Shown: piece after piece, positions 1 to 7,163 of the stretch
How the letters are laid out: each line of letters opens with the position of its first letter
How positions within the stretch are numbered: position 1 is the stretch's first letter
Origin: Phycisphaeraceae bacterium
GTDB lineage: Bacteria; Planctomycetota; Phycisphaerae; Phycisphaerales; Phycisphaeraceae
Reading direction: 5' to 3'
NCBI GenBank assembly: GCA_020850375.1
Contig: JADZET010000243.1
Span: 1-11,240 of the forward strand
DNA: 11,240 nucleotides
Position numbers and translations under genes: made by a program
Notes under the pieces: model-generated
Told to the model about the DNA's origin: nothing
Databases searched by the model: none
The model's input: only the letters and a program-made list of their open reading frames with translations

Positions 1-4
1 ACAA

Positions 5-830
5 GTTTCAATCCACGCCCCCGCGTGGGGGGCGACCAAACTCCGTGCCGCCAATACGCGAGCACTTGATGTTTCAATCCACGCCCCCGCGTGGGGGGCG
101 ACCACCCCGCAATCTGTTGAAGATGCCAAACAGGCAGTTTCAATCCACGCCCCCGCGTGGGGGGCGACGTCCGCAAGCGGATCCTTGAGGACGATAAGGT
201 TGGTTTCAATCCACGCCCCCGCGTGGGGGGCGACCTGACCAAGAGCTACGTCACGGCCGGTTCGTACGGTTTCAATCCACGCCCCCGCGTGGGGGGCGAC
301 GTCGTCGGCCATCTCCGCGAGGTTGCGACCACGAAGTTTCAATCCACGCCCCCGCGTGGGGGGCGACCTTGGACTTGTTGTCCTCGGACAGGCTGGCGAC
401 GTTTCAATCCACGCCCCCGCGTGGGGGGCGACTTATTTTTCGGGTCCATCAAAGCGCGACTTGCGCGTTTCAATCCACGCCCCCGCGTGGGGGGCGACGT
501 TGATCAGCTTGGCGTCGGCGCTCCAGTTGGTGTTTCAATCCACGCCCCCGCGTGGGGGGCGACGAGGGACTCGAGGAGGTGATCGAGGGGCGCGTCCAGT
601 TTCAATCCACGCCCCCGCGTGGGGGGCGACACACGCCGCCAGTAGCTTGGGGGACGCGACGAGCGTTTCAATCCACGCCCCCGCGTGGGGGGCGACGTGC
701 CGAGGGCCACCGGCGCGGCCACCGCGTTCCCGTTTCAATCCACGCCCCCGCGTGGGGGGCGACGGCAGAGAGTCAACGCCTTGGAGCATGTGTTGCGCGT
801 TTCAATCCACGCCCCCGCGTGGGGGGCGAC
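5..830 (-). CRISPR. Type I-C CRISPR array, 13 repeats (left end outside window)
   Basis: Thirteen identical 32-bp repeats start at 5, 71, 137, 203, 269, 336, 401, 467, 532, 599, 665, 732 and 799. They enclose 12 unique spacers of 34, 34, 34, 34, 35, 33, 34, 33, 35, 34, 35 and 35 bp. Read on the minus strand the repeat starts GTCGCCCCCC and ends CGTGGATTGAAAC. This is the classic I-C form: a C-rich/G-rich hairpin followed by an 11-nt 5' handle ending ATTGAAAC, which Cas5d leaves on the crRNA. Transcription therefore runs leftward, in the same direction as the cas genes, and new spacers should enter at the 830 end. No repeat in the window is degenerate. The four bases before position 5 look like the end of another spacer, so the array continues to the left. 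I found no spacer match elsewhere in the window by eye. Confidence 0.98.
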
Positions 831-1092
831 GGCATTGGTGTAACCACCTTCGCCAGCGTCGGCAAATCAGCCACATCCGCGAACCTGGCAAGAAAGATCC
901 GGCCTAAGACGGACTTCTGCCGAGACGATGGGGTATTCACTTGTCAAAGCCCATTTTGTATCAAACGCGAAACTACCGACTCCTCGGTGATTCCTACAGG
1001 TTCGCGTTGACATCGCGCCATGGTCTGTTTGCTCGCCAGTGGCAGGGCCGGCGGTCATGCCTTAGATCCATTCTTGACGTCCGCCAGCATTT
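831..1092 (-). promoter_or_regulatory. Presumed CRISPR leader between cas2 and the array
   Basis: This 262-bp gap between the end of cas2 and the first (newest) repeat is where the leader lies in I-C loci. It should hold the array promoter and the signals for spacer integration. I see no open reading frame with coding character. There is an AT-richer patch at about 935-972, but no -35/-10 pair good enough to call as a promoter. I see no terminator hairpin with a U-tract, so read-through from cas2 into the array is possible. The role is inferred from position and repeat orientation. Confidence 0.65.
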
Positions 1093-1383
1093 CTAGGCGA
1101 TCAACGGTCCTTCGAGGTCAATGCTCGGCTTCGCGCCGACATGTTCCACGCGCCGTTGTGGGTGTTTCCCCAGGTGGTAGAACCGCAGGCTGTCCTCCTG
1201 AGGATTGATTAACTCGTGGAGTCTGGCTTTGAGCGCTGCATAGCCTGCTGGGTCGACTTGGCACTCGAAGACGGAGTTCTGTACCCGCTGGCCGAAGTCC
1301 AGGCATGTCTTGGCCACCCGGTGCAGTCTGCGGCGGCCGGCTGGGGTGGAAGTGCTCACGTCGTAGGTCACCAGGATGAACAC
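1093..1383 (-). CDS. cas2: CRISPR-associated endonuclease Cas2
   Basis: The product is 96 aa, the usual Cas2 length. Cas2 forms the core dimer of the Cas1-Cas2 integrase that inserts new spacers at the leader end of the array. The N-terminus, MFILVTYDVST, is the first beta strand of the Cas2 ferredoxin-like fold and contains the conserved Asp at residue 8. The RVQNSVFEC stretch at about residues 33-41 is also typical of the family. The start is a GTG at 1383, two bases after the cas1 stop, with a GGAGG Shine-Dalgarno five bases upstream lying inside the last codons of cas1. This indicates coupled translation with cas1. It is the last cas gene before the leader. Confidence 0.96.
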   Translation of the reverse strand: MFILVTYDVSTSTPAGRRRLHRVAKTCLDFGQRVQNSVFECQVDPAGYAALKARLHELINPQEDSLRFYHLGKHPQRRVEHVGAKPSIDLEGPLIA

Positions 1384-1385
1384 AG

Positions 1386-2438
1386 CTACCTCCAGATAAA
1401 AGGGGCATAGGCGTCCAGGTCGCCGCGCAGGTGGCGTGCGAGCAGGCGGGCCTGGAGATGAACGATCAGGCCGATGCTCACCTTTTCCTGGAGGAACGGG
1501 TGTTCGATGATCTCTTGCTTGCGCTTCTGGTAGGCCACCAGCAGGACTTTTCGCGTGGCGTCGTCCATCAGAACGCCGCCGGCTTCCGTGGTCCTAAAGC
1601 CCGTCGATTTGATCTGCCCACGGTTGATCAACGACAAGGCCAGCCGATCGCAGAGGAAGGCCCGCAACTCCTCCATCAGATCAAGCGCCAGACTGGGCCG
1701 GCCGGGTCGGTCACGGTGCAGGAATCCGACTTGGCTGTCGAGTCCCGCGGCCTCGCAGGCGGAGCGGGCGTCATGGACGAGCAAGGTGTACAGGAATGAG
1801 AGCAAAGCGTTGACCGCGTCCCGCGGCGGGCGGCGGGACCGGCCCATGAATGGCCAGTCATCCGCGGATCGTGTGATCAGGCATGGAAACACCTCGAAAT
1901 AGATCTTGGCTGATTCTCCCTCGATGCCGCGCAGTTGTTCGGGATTGTCGGAGGCCTGCGCCTGCTCGACGCTTTGAGCCAGGCGCCCGGCGGCGGATTC
2001 GAGTTCAGACCGGCCGGCTGATTCGGGATAGTCGCGGGCCCCGCGAAGCAGGACGGTTCGGCTGTTGAGCAGCTTGGCCACGACGATTGGGCGGATGACG
2101 GTCAGCAGACCGCCGGCTCGGCCTTGAGCATCAGCGACATCGTCCGCCTGACGGTACTGCTGACGACGAAGCAGGACGTTGCCGGGCGTGAAGCCCAGGA
2201 CGCGCGCCAGCAACCGGCCGTTCTCCGTCAGGAAGCTGACAGCAATGCCCGCGTCAGCGCAGGCGCCGAGCAGGGCGGGACTGGCCCCCACGCGGCCGAA
2301 GCAGGCGATGCCCCCGAGGTTGTGCAGTGGTACGCGCAGGGCGGTTTTGCCGTCGACGTTCACCGCGACAGCTTGGCCGTCCTTGCGGAGATAGGCTCCC
2401 TGGGTGGTGACGAATAGCGTGTTAAGGTGCTGTTTCAT
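1386..2438 (-). CDS. cas1: CRISPR-associated endonuclease/integrase Cas1 (type I-C)
   Basis: The product is 350 aa, the normal length for type I-C Cas1, the catalytic subunit of the spacer integrase. The N-terminal beta-sandwich domain (about residues 1-90) is followed by the helical catalytic domain. The metal-binding residues are visible: E173 in RGIEGESAKIYF, H241 in VGFLHRDRPGRPSLALDL, and D253/E256 in LDLMEELR. The protein ends in DAYAPFIWR, close to the usual Cas1 tail. The ATG start is at 2438, 16 bases after the cas4 stop. There is no clear Shine-Dalgarno, so translation is probably coupled to cas4. The gene appears intact and active. Confidence 0.98.
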   Translation of the reverse strand: MKQHLNTLFVTTQGAYLRKDGQAVAVNVDGKTALRVPLHNLGGIACFGRVGASPALLGACADAGIAVSFLTENGRLLARVLGFTPGNVLLRRQQYRQADDVADAQGRAGGLLTVIRPIVVAKLLNSRTVLLRGARDYPESAGRSELESAAGRLAQSVEQAQASDNPEQLRGIEGESAKIYFEVFPCLITRSADDWPFMGRSRRPPRDAVNALLSFLYTLLVHDARSACEAAGLDSQVGFLHRDRPGRPSLALDLMEELRAFLCDRLALSLINRGQIKSTGFRTTEAGGVLMDDATRKVLLVAYQKRKQEIIEHPFLQEKVSIGLIVHLQARLLARHLRGDLDAYAPFIWR

Positions 2439-2454
2439 GGGGGAAGTGGCAAGC

Positions 2455-3135
2455 TCATGTGGGCGTGGCGGGGTCGGCGGTCAGGGATTCCTCCGCGGCG
2501 CGGCGGAGGTATGTCGAGGCGGTGCGTCGCGGCCGCAGGGCGTCGGGCAGGCATAGGTGTAAGAGCGAGCAGTGATCACACTTGGGCTGGCGAGAAGCTG
2601 GCGGTGTCATTCCGCCGCGGACGATCTCGTGCATACGGGCGGCCGCGGTTTCAGTTCGCATGCGCAGGGTCGCATCGAGCGGCACGTCTAGCCGCCGGCG
2701 TGTTTTGCCATAGAACAGCGCGCCGACGGTGATGCTGCCAGGCGGCAGACGAAGCATTTCCTCAAGGCAGATCGCCTGGGCACAGAGCTGGACCTTGTCG
2801 GCATCATGCGACTTGGGCCGGCCGCGTTTGTACTCGACCGGCCGGGGGATGCCGTTGGATTCAGGCGGGAACTCCACGATGTCGCTGACGCCGAAAAGGC
2901 CCAGGCGGATGGACGCCAGCTCGACACCCCGTTGCACACGGACGCCGGCGGGCGTTGTGGCGGAACGGGGCGCGCCGCGGGCCTTGGGATCGTGAGCCCG
3001 CTTGTGCATGAGCCGGCCCTCGACGGTCAGGCGGTTCTCAGCCCAGAGCCGTTCGACGTGGATCAAGGCCGCCTGCCGCTCACAGAACAGCAGGTGTTGC
3101 AGGGCGCTGATGGGCAGCAGGTCGGCCTGATCCAT
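2455..3135 (-). CDS. cas4: CRISPR-associated exonuclease Cas4
   Basis: The product is 226 aa, a PD-(D/E)XK-family nuclease with an iron-sulphur cluster. In I-C systems Cas4 works with Cas1-Cas2 to select PAM-bearing prespacers and trim their ends. Visible motifs are the first cluster cysteine C18 (LLFCERQ), H44 (RLMHKRAH), D85 (FGVSDIVEF), the E101-x-K103 pair (PVEYKRG), the downstream Gln motif (KVQLCAQA, about 115-122), and three C-terminal cysteines C186, C189 and C195 (KCDHCSLLHLC). All nuclease and cluster residues are present. A GGGAG Shine-Dalgarno lies six bases upstream of the ATG. The gene follows cas7 after 27 bases and precedes cas1 by 16. Confidence 0.97.
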   Translation of the reverse strand: MDQADLLPISALQHLLFCERQAALIHVERLWAENRLTVEGRLMHKRAHDPKARGAPRSATTPAGVRVQRGVELASIRLGLFGVSDIVEFPPESNGIPRPVEYKRGRPKSHDADKVQLCAQAICLEEMLRLPPGSITVGALFYGKTRRRLDVPLDATLRMRTETAAARMHEIVRGGMTPPASRQPKCDHCSLLHLCLPDALRPRRTASTYLRRAAEESLTADPATPT

Positions 3136-3162
3136 GTCACGCTCCCGTGCGTCAGGAAGCGG

Positions 3163-4113
3163 CTATTGCCAATCGATCCAACGCTCGACGGTGACGCCGG
3201 CGGGCAGGGCGGAAGCGTCCACGTTGAGGATGTAGTCGCCGGCCGAGCGCGGCGGGCGGGTGTCGCCCTCGGAAGCTCCATTGCCCGGCAGGGGCGTGAC
3301 CCCTGGTTTCGGCGAGCAGGTCACACGTTTGAATAGCTGGTCCGCGCGGGCGTTGCCGAGCTTGCTGTCGTGCTTGAAGGCGATGCACGCCACGGGCTTC
3401 ATGTTTCCTCGCGCGGCCGAGCGGTCGTGCTCGAACATCAGGTTCAGAGCGTCCTTGAGTAGTTGGAGGTCGTTTTCATCAAAACCCGTACCCTTATCGC
3501 CATCAGCCAGGCAGGCGTTGACGTAGCCGTGTGCACGGTAGAGAGCGTAGGGCACGGCGAACTTGCGGCCCATGGTGCGATTGCCGCCGTCCTGGGCCTC
3601 GGCTTCGCGCTCCGTGGTGACGGCGCAGCGCGTGACGGCGAATTCGCCTGTGACGATGGGATGGATCGAGCGTGCCAGGCCGAACTGAACCGGGCCGCGG
3701 ACCTGGCCGCAGTTGACGTCGGTGGTCATGACGGCGCCGAAAGCCCTGATGTCGTAGAAGTTTTTGCACATCCAGGCGGTAAGCTGCTGATCCTCGGCTG
3801 CCTTGTCGGCGCCTTTGGCCTTGCGTTTCTTCGGATCGATGTCCGTCGCTTCATAGGCGCGGGCGTGCTGCTGGTTGAGAATGGCCTTTTCCTTGACGTA
3901 GATCTCGAAGGGCGGCTTCTCTTCCTTGACCAGACCGACGTAGTTACGGATCTTCCGCTTGAGGCATACGTCGGTGACCAGGCCCTGGCCGGTCTCCGGG
4001 TCGACGCGAGGCAGGTTGCCGGCGTCGGGATCACCGTTGGGGTTGCCGTCGGTGATGTCGAAGAAGTAGACGAAGTCGTAGCGGTTCTGGATGGGGGTGT
4101 TCCTGGTCGCCAT
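3163..4113 (-). CDS. cas7: Cascade backbone subunit Cas7 (Csd2), type I-C
   Basis: The product is 316 aa. Cas7 polymerises along the crRNA spacer to form the Cascade backbone; in type I complexes its thumb flips every sixth nucleotide out of the heteroduplex. Family hallmarks are [13 protein letters not shown] (about 18-30), [12 protein letters not shown] (47-58), [12 protein letters not shown] (118-129) and [15 protein letters not shown] (139-153). The ATG lies two bases after the cas8c stop and has a GGAGG Shine-Dalgarno seven bases upstream. It sits between cas8c and cas4, the normal I-C order. Confidence 0.98.
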   Translation of the reverse strand: MATRNTPIQNRYDFVYFFDITDGNPNGDPDAGNLPRVDPETGQGLVTDVCLKRKIRNYVGLVKEEKPPFEIYVKEKAILNQQHARAYEATDIDPKKRKAKGADKAAEDQQLTAWMCKNFYDIRAFGAVMTTDVNCGQVRGPVQFGLARSIHPIVTGEFAVTRCAVTTEREAEAQDGGNRTMGRKFAVPYALYRAHGYVNACLADGDKGTGFDENDLQLLKDALNLMFEHDRSAARGNMKPVACIAFKHDSKLGNARADQLFKRVTCSPKPGVTPLPGNGASEGDTRPPRSAGDYILNVDASALPAGVTVERWIDWQ

Positions 4114-4115
4114 GA

Positions 4116-5885
4116 TTAAGCCTCCGTGGTAGTGAGCGGTTGGTTCTCGGCCGTGCCTTCGCGCTTGGTGAAGAAGTCCTGACGCTGGTGGTAGTAACCG
4201 ATGTAGAACAGCCCTTGTTGTTCCAGAGAGAAATGAACGGGGAAGCGATCGTCGATGTGGCTGAGGATCTCCTGAACGAGCTTTTCTCGATTGATTCGTT
4301 GGCCGGCATTATCTAGCTTGGCCAGGTGATGCTGGTGCAGCCGCAGCAGACGGGGAAAGACCGACGCAGGCGTGGTGGCGGCGCTGCCGAGGTAGCCTTC
4401 CCGCACGGTTTTGCTGAGCCCTGGCAGGGCGTCGAGCTGGGTCTTTTCGATGGCCGCAAACAGCCGGCCCATGTGATACGCAGGTTCGGGGTGGTCTCTG
4501 TTGAGCGACACGGGAATCTCCTTGTCCAGCCCGGCGAGGCGGGCCTCACGGGTGAGGTGGGCCTTGAGGATGGCGGCCCGGTGGTAGCTGATGGTCTGAT
4601 CGGCGCGGATGCGCCGGAGCACGGCGGCATAGAGGGCGGCGGGATAGCGGCCGCCCGAGAGGATCGCCCGGGCCATTTCGCCTGCCAGTTGGGGCGCGAC
4701 GTCCTTGCGATCTCGCGCGGTCTGGTCGGTGATGAGCTGAAGCGACCACGGCCGGCTGTTCGGCGGCTCGCCCGTCATCTCCAGATCCGTGAAGTGCTGA
4801 GCCAGGTGGTCAGCGAACTCCTCAACGGTGCCGACGAGCCAGAAGCGGACGCTGACGCGCGCGGCGTTGGGCGACAGGCCAAGAACAAAGAATTTCGCAT
4901 TCGGCTCATCCAGGCCGTCGTGCGGACGGCCCTGGCGCATCGCCGCAAGGAATCCCTGCACGCGGGCTGTCGTGGCGGAGTCCTCGGCCGGGCCGCTGTC
5001 TGCGAAATCATTGATGATGTGGCTGAAGGCTGACTCAAACACCGTCGGCCGATCGGACCAGAAGACCACCGTCGCGTCGCCCAGGCGCGTGCGGTGTCGC
5101 TCGTCGGCGAGCATGTGGTTGAGGGCCGTGGCGTAGCGGAAAGCGTCCTGCACGCCGACCGGGGCGTTGTAAGAATTCTCCATGCCGTAGCTGGTAAAGG
5201 CGGGAAGGTTGAACGACACCAGCAGCGCGCCGGACGACTGGCTCTCGATCACGCCCTTGATCTTTGGCTCATGCAGGCGGGCGATCGACTGTTTCTGGCC
5301 GTTGATGAGACTGACGCCGACCTGCGGCGCTTCGTCGCCATCGTCGTCGGATTTGAGCTGGCTCTCCCAATATCGTTTGATGGCCGGACGGTCATGCACG
5401 TAACCCGACTCGCCTCGAATGCGGAACACGCCGAAACCGGGCCCCACCTCGGCGAGGATTTCCTGCTGTTTGGCCTGCTTCGGTTCCCACTTTTCGAGAA
5501 ACCGGCACACGGCTGAAAACCCCCGGTCTTTGACGAACTCTTCTTCACCGAGATGTCGCTCGCGGAAGGCTTTAAACGCCTTGAGAGCTCGCCCGGCCTT
5601 GGCAGAGTCGTCGGAATAGCCCAGCAGATAGGCCGCGTTGTCCCAGAGGAAACAGGGGTTCAGGCCTGAGCCCGAAGGCTTGGCCTGGCCGGGCACAATC
5701 ACGGGCGTAGGCCGCTGTTTGCCATCCTGCTCGGTGCGGCCGTCCTGGATGGCGTGTAACGAGCCATCCTTCTCGAGCACCACCACAAAACTGGTCTTCT
5801 GCCAACTGAATCCAAATGGGGCAATGTGCTGCGAGGGGTCGCTCTCGAGTCGTTGGTAATAATCGATCAGGCTCTGAAGGATCAC
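4116..5885 (-). CDS. cas8c: Cascade large subunit Cas8c (Csd1), type I-C
   Basis: The product is 589 aa, the usual Cas8c length. Cas8c reads the PAM on target DNA, opens the duplex and recruits Cas3; in I-C an internal start in this gene can also yield the small subunit Cas11c. I start it at a GTG (5883-5885), giving [14 protein letters not shown], the expected Csd1 N-terminus, with a strong AAGGAGG seven bases upstream. The cas5d stop overlaps this start as GTGA, indicating coupled translation. The frame stays open upstream to 6119, but that part only overlaps cas5d and has no Cas8c-like sequence. The C-terminus carries the conserved [11 protein letters not shown] block (about 563-573). No frameshift is seen. 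Confidence 0.96.
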   Translation of the reverse strand: MILQSLIDYYQRLESDPSQHIAPFGFSWQKTSFVVVLEKDGSLHAIQDGRTEQDGKQRPTPVIVPGQAKPSGSGLNPCFLWDNAAYLLGYSDDSAKAGRALKAFKAFRERHLGEEEFVKDRGFSAVCRFLEKWEPKQAKQQEILAEVGPGFGVFRIRGESGYVHDRPAIKRYWESQLKSDDDGDEAPQVGVSLINGQKQSIARLHEPKIKGVIESQSSGALLVSFNLPAFTSYGMENSYNAPVGVQDAFRYATALNHMLADERHRTRLGDATVVFWSDRPTVFESAFSHIINDFADSGPAEDSATTARVQGFLAAMRQGRPHDGLDEPNAKFFVLGLSPNAARVSVRFWLVGTVEEFADHLAQHFTDLEMTGEPPNSRPWSLQLITDQTARDRKDVAPQLAGEMARAILSGGRYPAALYAAVLRRIRADQTISYHRAAILKAHLTREARLAGLDKEIPVSLNRDHPEPAYHMGRLFAAIEKTQLDALPGLSKTVREGYLGSAATTPASVFPRLLRLHQHHLAKLDNAGQRINREKLVQEILSHIDDRFPVHFSLEQQGLFYIGYYHQRQDFFTKREGTAENQPLTTTEA

Positions 5886-6547
5886 GCCCGCACCTCCTTG
5901 GCGTCGAACGCCGGCACGTCGATCACGCCGCCGCTCATCTGGGCCCGGAAGAACCGCGGCGTCATGTCGTGCTCGAAGTCGATGTCGTGGAGCATGTAAC
6001 CCAGGTCGCGGTCGAGCTGCTCGGGCGGGAGTTCGCTGCGGGGCATGTCCGCGTCGGACTCGATGAGGGCGAAATGGGCTGGGAACTCGCGGCATCCAAG
6101 GTAGGGCCGATGGAAGCATTGACCCGCCCGGGCGCGGCGGTTGAACTGGTCGAGGTGCTTGGCCGCGTTCTCCGGCCCGCCGACGATCTCGAAACGGGCC
6201 TCGATGACATAGGCCACGTCGCGGAGGATCGTCGCCGCCCGCTGCTGGCGGTCCTCCTCGACGTACAGCCCGAGGTTCCCCGTCCCACGGTTCATGGTGG
6301 TCTTGACCGTGCCGGCGGGAATCTTGTTGCCCACTTCGTTTCGCCGCAGGCTCGTGAACCGGATCGGCCGCAGCACGCGCAGTCGCGTGATCACCCAGCG
6401 GATCTCGGGCTTCCAGTAGATCGCTTCAAGAACGCCCCGCCCGGCTGAGGGGGTGATGACGTCGTAACTAACCCGCTCGACCTTCATCTCCGGCCTGGAG
6501 AAACAGGCGAAGTCGCCCCAGACGTGAAGTCGTATGCCGTGGGCCAT
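5882..6547 (-). CDS. cas5d: Cas5d (Cas5c), pre-crRNA processing Cascade subunit of type I-C
   Basis: The product is 221 aa. Type I-C has no Cas6; Cas5d cuts the pre-crRNA below the repeat hairpin, stays bound and caps Cascade. The N-terminus ([20 protein letters not shown]) and the glycine-rich [15 protein letters not shown] block (about 141-155) are diagnostic. By recall of the Bacillus halodurans enzyme, the catalytic Tyr corresponds to Y44 ([10 protein letters not shown]) and the Lys-His pair to K130-H131. The ATG has an AGGAG seven bases upstream. It lies 63 bases after the 75-aa gene and is the first recognisable Cascade gene of the operon. A TATAAA at about -25 has no matching -35 box. 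Confidence 0.97.
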   Translation of the reverse strand: MAHGIRLHVWGDFACFSRPEMKVERVSYDVITPSAGRGVLEAIYWKPEIRWVITRLRVLRPIRFTSLRRNEVGNKIPAGTVKTTMNRGTGNLGLYVEEDRQQRAATILRDVAYVIEARFEIVGGPENAAKHLDQFNRRARAGQCFHRPYLGCREFPAHFALIESDADMPRSELPPEQLDRDLGYMLHDIDFEHDMTPRFFRAQMSGGVIDVPAFDAKEVRA

Positions 6548-6610
6548 GTTCTATCTCCTCATTTGTGGTTTTATAGCGGAAGCATTGCGACGGCCTTCTA
6601 CACAAACCGC

Positions 6611-6838
6611 TTAGTTGGTGCCCGGGCGGGGTTGACGGTACTTTTTGACCATTCCCCGCTTTCGGGCGCTGTTCATGCACCACCAGCATTCGTTGCGGTC
6701 ATTCGAGCCGTGGGGATTCGTCTTCCACTCCTCGAACAGCATTTCGAAGGCGGGCGTGTAAGGGAGGCGGTCAATTTCGGCAGGAGCCTTGATGGCCAGA
6801 GATGCACCGAGTTTGAGCTTTGAGGCGGGAGTTCTCAT
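6611..6838 (-). CDS. Small unrecognised protein, first gene of the cas operon
   Basis: I do not recognise this 75-aa protein. I chose the ATG at 6836-6838 because it has an AAGGA eight bases upstream and because the predicted promoter at 6899-6927 would lie inside any longer frame (an in-frame ATG exists at 6934). Third codon positions are about 70% G or C, which supports real coding. The protein is basic near its C-terminus and holds a C-x-x-C pair in ECWWCMNSARKRG, which could bind metal or be chance. No signal peptide or membrane segment is evident. It lies about 54 nt downstream of the predicted start site targeted by the crRNA-like RNA. It could be an accessory protein, a product guarded by Cascade repression, or a remnant. 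Confidence 0.55.
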   Translation of the reverse strand: MRTPASKLKLGASLAIKAPAEIDRLPYTPAFEMLFEEWKTNPHGSNDRNECWWCMNSARKRGMVKKYRQPRPGTN

Positions 6839-6859
6839 TGACTGGATCCTTGTCTGGGG

Positions 6860-6878
6860 GTACGCTGTTAGAACGTAC
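6860..6878. repeat. Short inverted repeat in the 5' leader of the cas operon
   Basis: GTACG at 6860-6864 and CGTAC at 6874-6878 form a 5-bp dyad with a 9-base loop, just downstream of the predicted start site and partly inside the protospacer. It could be a weak RNA hairpin or an operator, or chance. Confidence 0.3.
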
Positions 6879-6896
6879 ACCGGAACATCACATGAA
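6867..6896 (-). promoter_or_regulatory. Probable Cascade binding site: TTC PAM plus partial protospacer
   Basis: Minus-strand TTC at 6894-6896 is followed from 6893 downward by ATGTGATGTTCCGGTGT. The orphan spacer-like segment starts ATGTGCTGCTCTGGTGT. Positions 1-5, 7-8, 10-11 and 13-17 are identical; the mismatches are 6, 9 and 12, and pairing is lost from 18. Positions 6, 12 and 18 are bases that type I Cascade flips out of the duplex, so the effective pairing is nearly continuous for 17 nt. TTC is the canonical I-C PAM. Pairing that stops about half way is what allows binding without Cas3 cleavage in known crRNA-like regulators. Binding here would cover the transcription start. Confidence 0.75.
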
Positions 6897-6898
6897 CC

Positions 6899-6927
6899 AG
6901 TATCTTCGCCGTTTACCCACGTGTCAA
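6899..6927 (-). promoter_or_regulatory. Predicted sigma-70 promoter of the orf-cas5d-cas2 operon
   Basis: On the minus strand there is a perfect -35 box TTGACA (6922-6927), a 17-nt spacer and a -10 box GATACT (6899-6904, four of six consensus bases). The predicted start of transcription is at about 6892-6893. This is the best promoter seen in the window, and it points into the 75-aa gene and then cas5d. The TTC PAM and protospacer of the crRNA-like RNA begin exactly at the predicted start site. Confidence 0.72.
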
Positions 6928-7008
6928 GGGGCATGCTCGATAAGGCTGTGATTTTCTTGCGTCAATTTCCGCTGCACGGCAGAAATAGGGAGCGAGCTCA
7001 TCTGAGTT

Positions 7009-7040
7009 GTCGTCCCGCTCGCAGGGACGTGGATTGAAAC
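7009..7040 (+). repeat. Orphan degenerate type I-C repeat
   Basis: This 32-bp element is in the same length register as the array repeat read in crRNA sense. It differs at positions 5, 9, 11, 15 and 19. Positions 20-32 (CGTGGATTGAAAC) are identical, and the hairpin stem is preserved through the paired change at 5 and 19. It stands alone, about 6.2 kb from the array, between the cas3 stop and the cas operon promoter, and on the opposite strand. Confidence 0.95.
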
Positions 7041-7067
7041 ATGTGCTGCTCTGGTGTCATTGCAGAT

Positions 7068-7101
7068 GGGGCGGGCGTGTAAACGCTCGCCCCGTTTTTT
7101 T
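7068..7101 (+). terminator. Rho-independent terminator of the crRNA-like RNA
   Basis: GGGGCGGGCG (7068-7077) pairs with CGCTCGCCCC (7084-7093) to give a 10-bp stem with one G-U pair and a TGTAAA loop. One G and seven T residues follow (7095-7101). The U-tract exists only on the plus strand, so it ends a rightward transcript and not the leftward cas3 transcript. No protein-coding gene precedes it on this strand, so its presence supports a short RNA gene. Confidence 0.93.
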
Positions 7102-7163
7102 AAGAGCAGATGGCTGCTAACCGTCGACTTCAACGCCATATGCAGACTCCGGCGCAGCACGCT

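Larger units (their letters stand above)
7009..7101 (+). ncRNA. crRNA-like regulatory RNA (CreR-type): solo repeat, spacer-like segment, terminator
   Basis: A single degenerate I-C repeat (7009-7040) reads on the plus strand, then a 27-nt spacer-like segment (7041-7067), then an intrinsic terminator (7068-7101). The repeat matches the array repeat at 27 of 32 bases and keeps its last 13 bases, including the 11-nt 5' handle TGGATTGAAAC. In the stem, array pair C5-G19 is replaced by T5-A19, so the hairpin is preserved. The other changes (9, 11, 15) fall in or next to the loop. Cas5d should be able to cut this RNA and load it into Cascade. There is no second repeat; the terminator hairpin would form the 3' end. 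The first 17 nt of the spacer-like part match the cas operon start site. A weak promoter candidate (TTGCGT at 6957-6962, CAGAAA at 6980-6985) lies upstream. The regulatory role is inferred from known CreR/CreA RNAs of other subtypes. Confidence 0.82.

Noticed and set aside
862..893. Possible degenerate 14th repeat one spacer length after 830
   Set aside because: Only scattered AATC, CCAC and CCGCG similarity when gaps are allowed; ungapped identity is poor, and the leader-proximal end normally has the most faithful repeats.
942..962. TTGACA and GATACA boxes on the minus strand in the leader
   Set aside because: They are in the wrong order and spacing for a -35/-10 pair, so no array promoter was called from them.
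157..1010. Several open frames across the array on both strands
   Set aside because: They are translations of the repeat units (repeating PRPRVGGD, IHAPAWGAT or PPTRGRGLK blocks) and carry no protein signal.
5824..5832. Nine contiguous bases identical to the start of the spacer-like segment (ATGTGCTGC)
   Set aside because: It lies inside the cas8c coding region with GCA instead of a TTC PAM, and pairing fails right after. Likely chance, though a weak internal roadblock cannot be excluded.
5886..6119. Upstream extension of cas8c
   Set aside because: It overlaps cas5d throughout, has no Csd1-like sequence, and the GTG at 5885 has an ideal AAGGAGG and a GTGA overlap with the cas5d stop.
6839..6934. 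Longer start for the 75-aa gene, at ATG 6932-6934
   Set aside because: The extra 32 codons contain the predicted -35, -10 and start site; the inner ATG has a Shine-Dalgarno.
6924..7160. 78-aa frame on the minus strand across the orphan repeat
   Set aside because: It runs antisense through the terminator hairpin and the repeat and resembles no protein.
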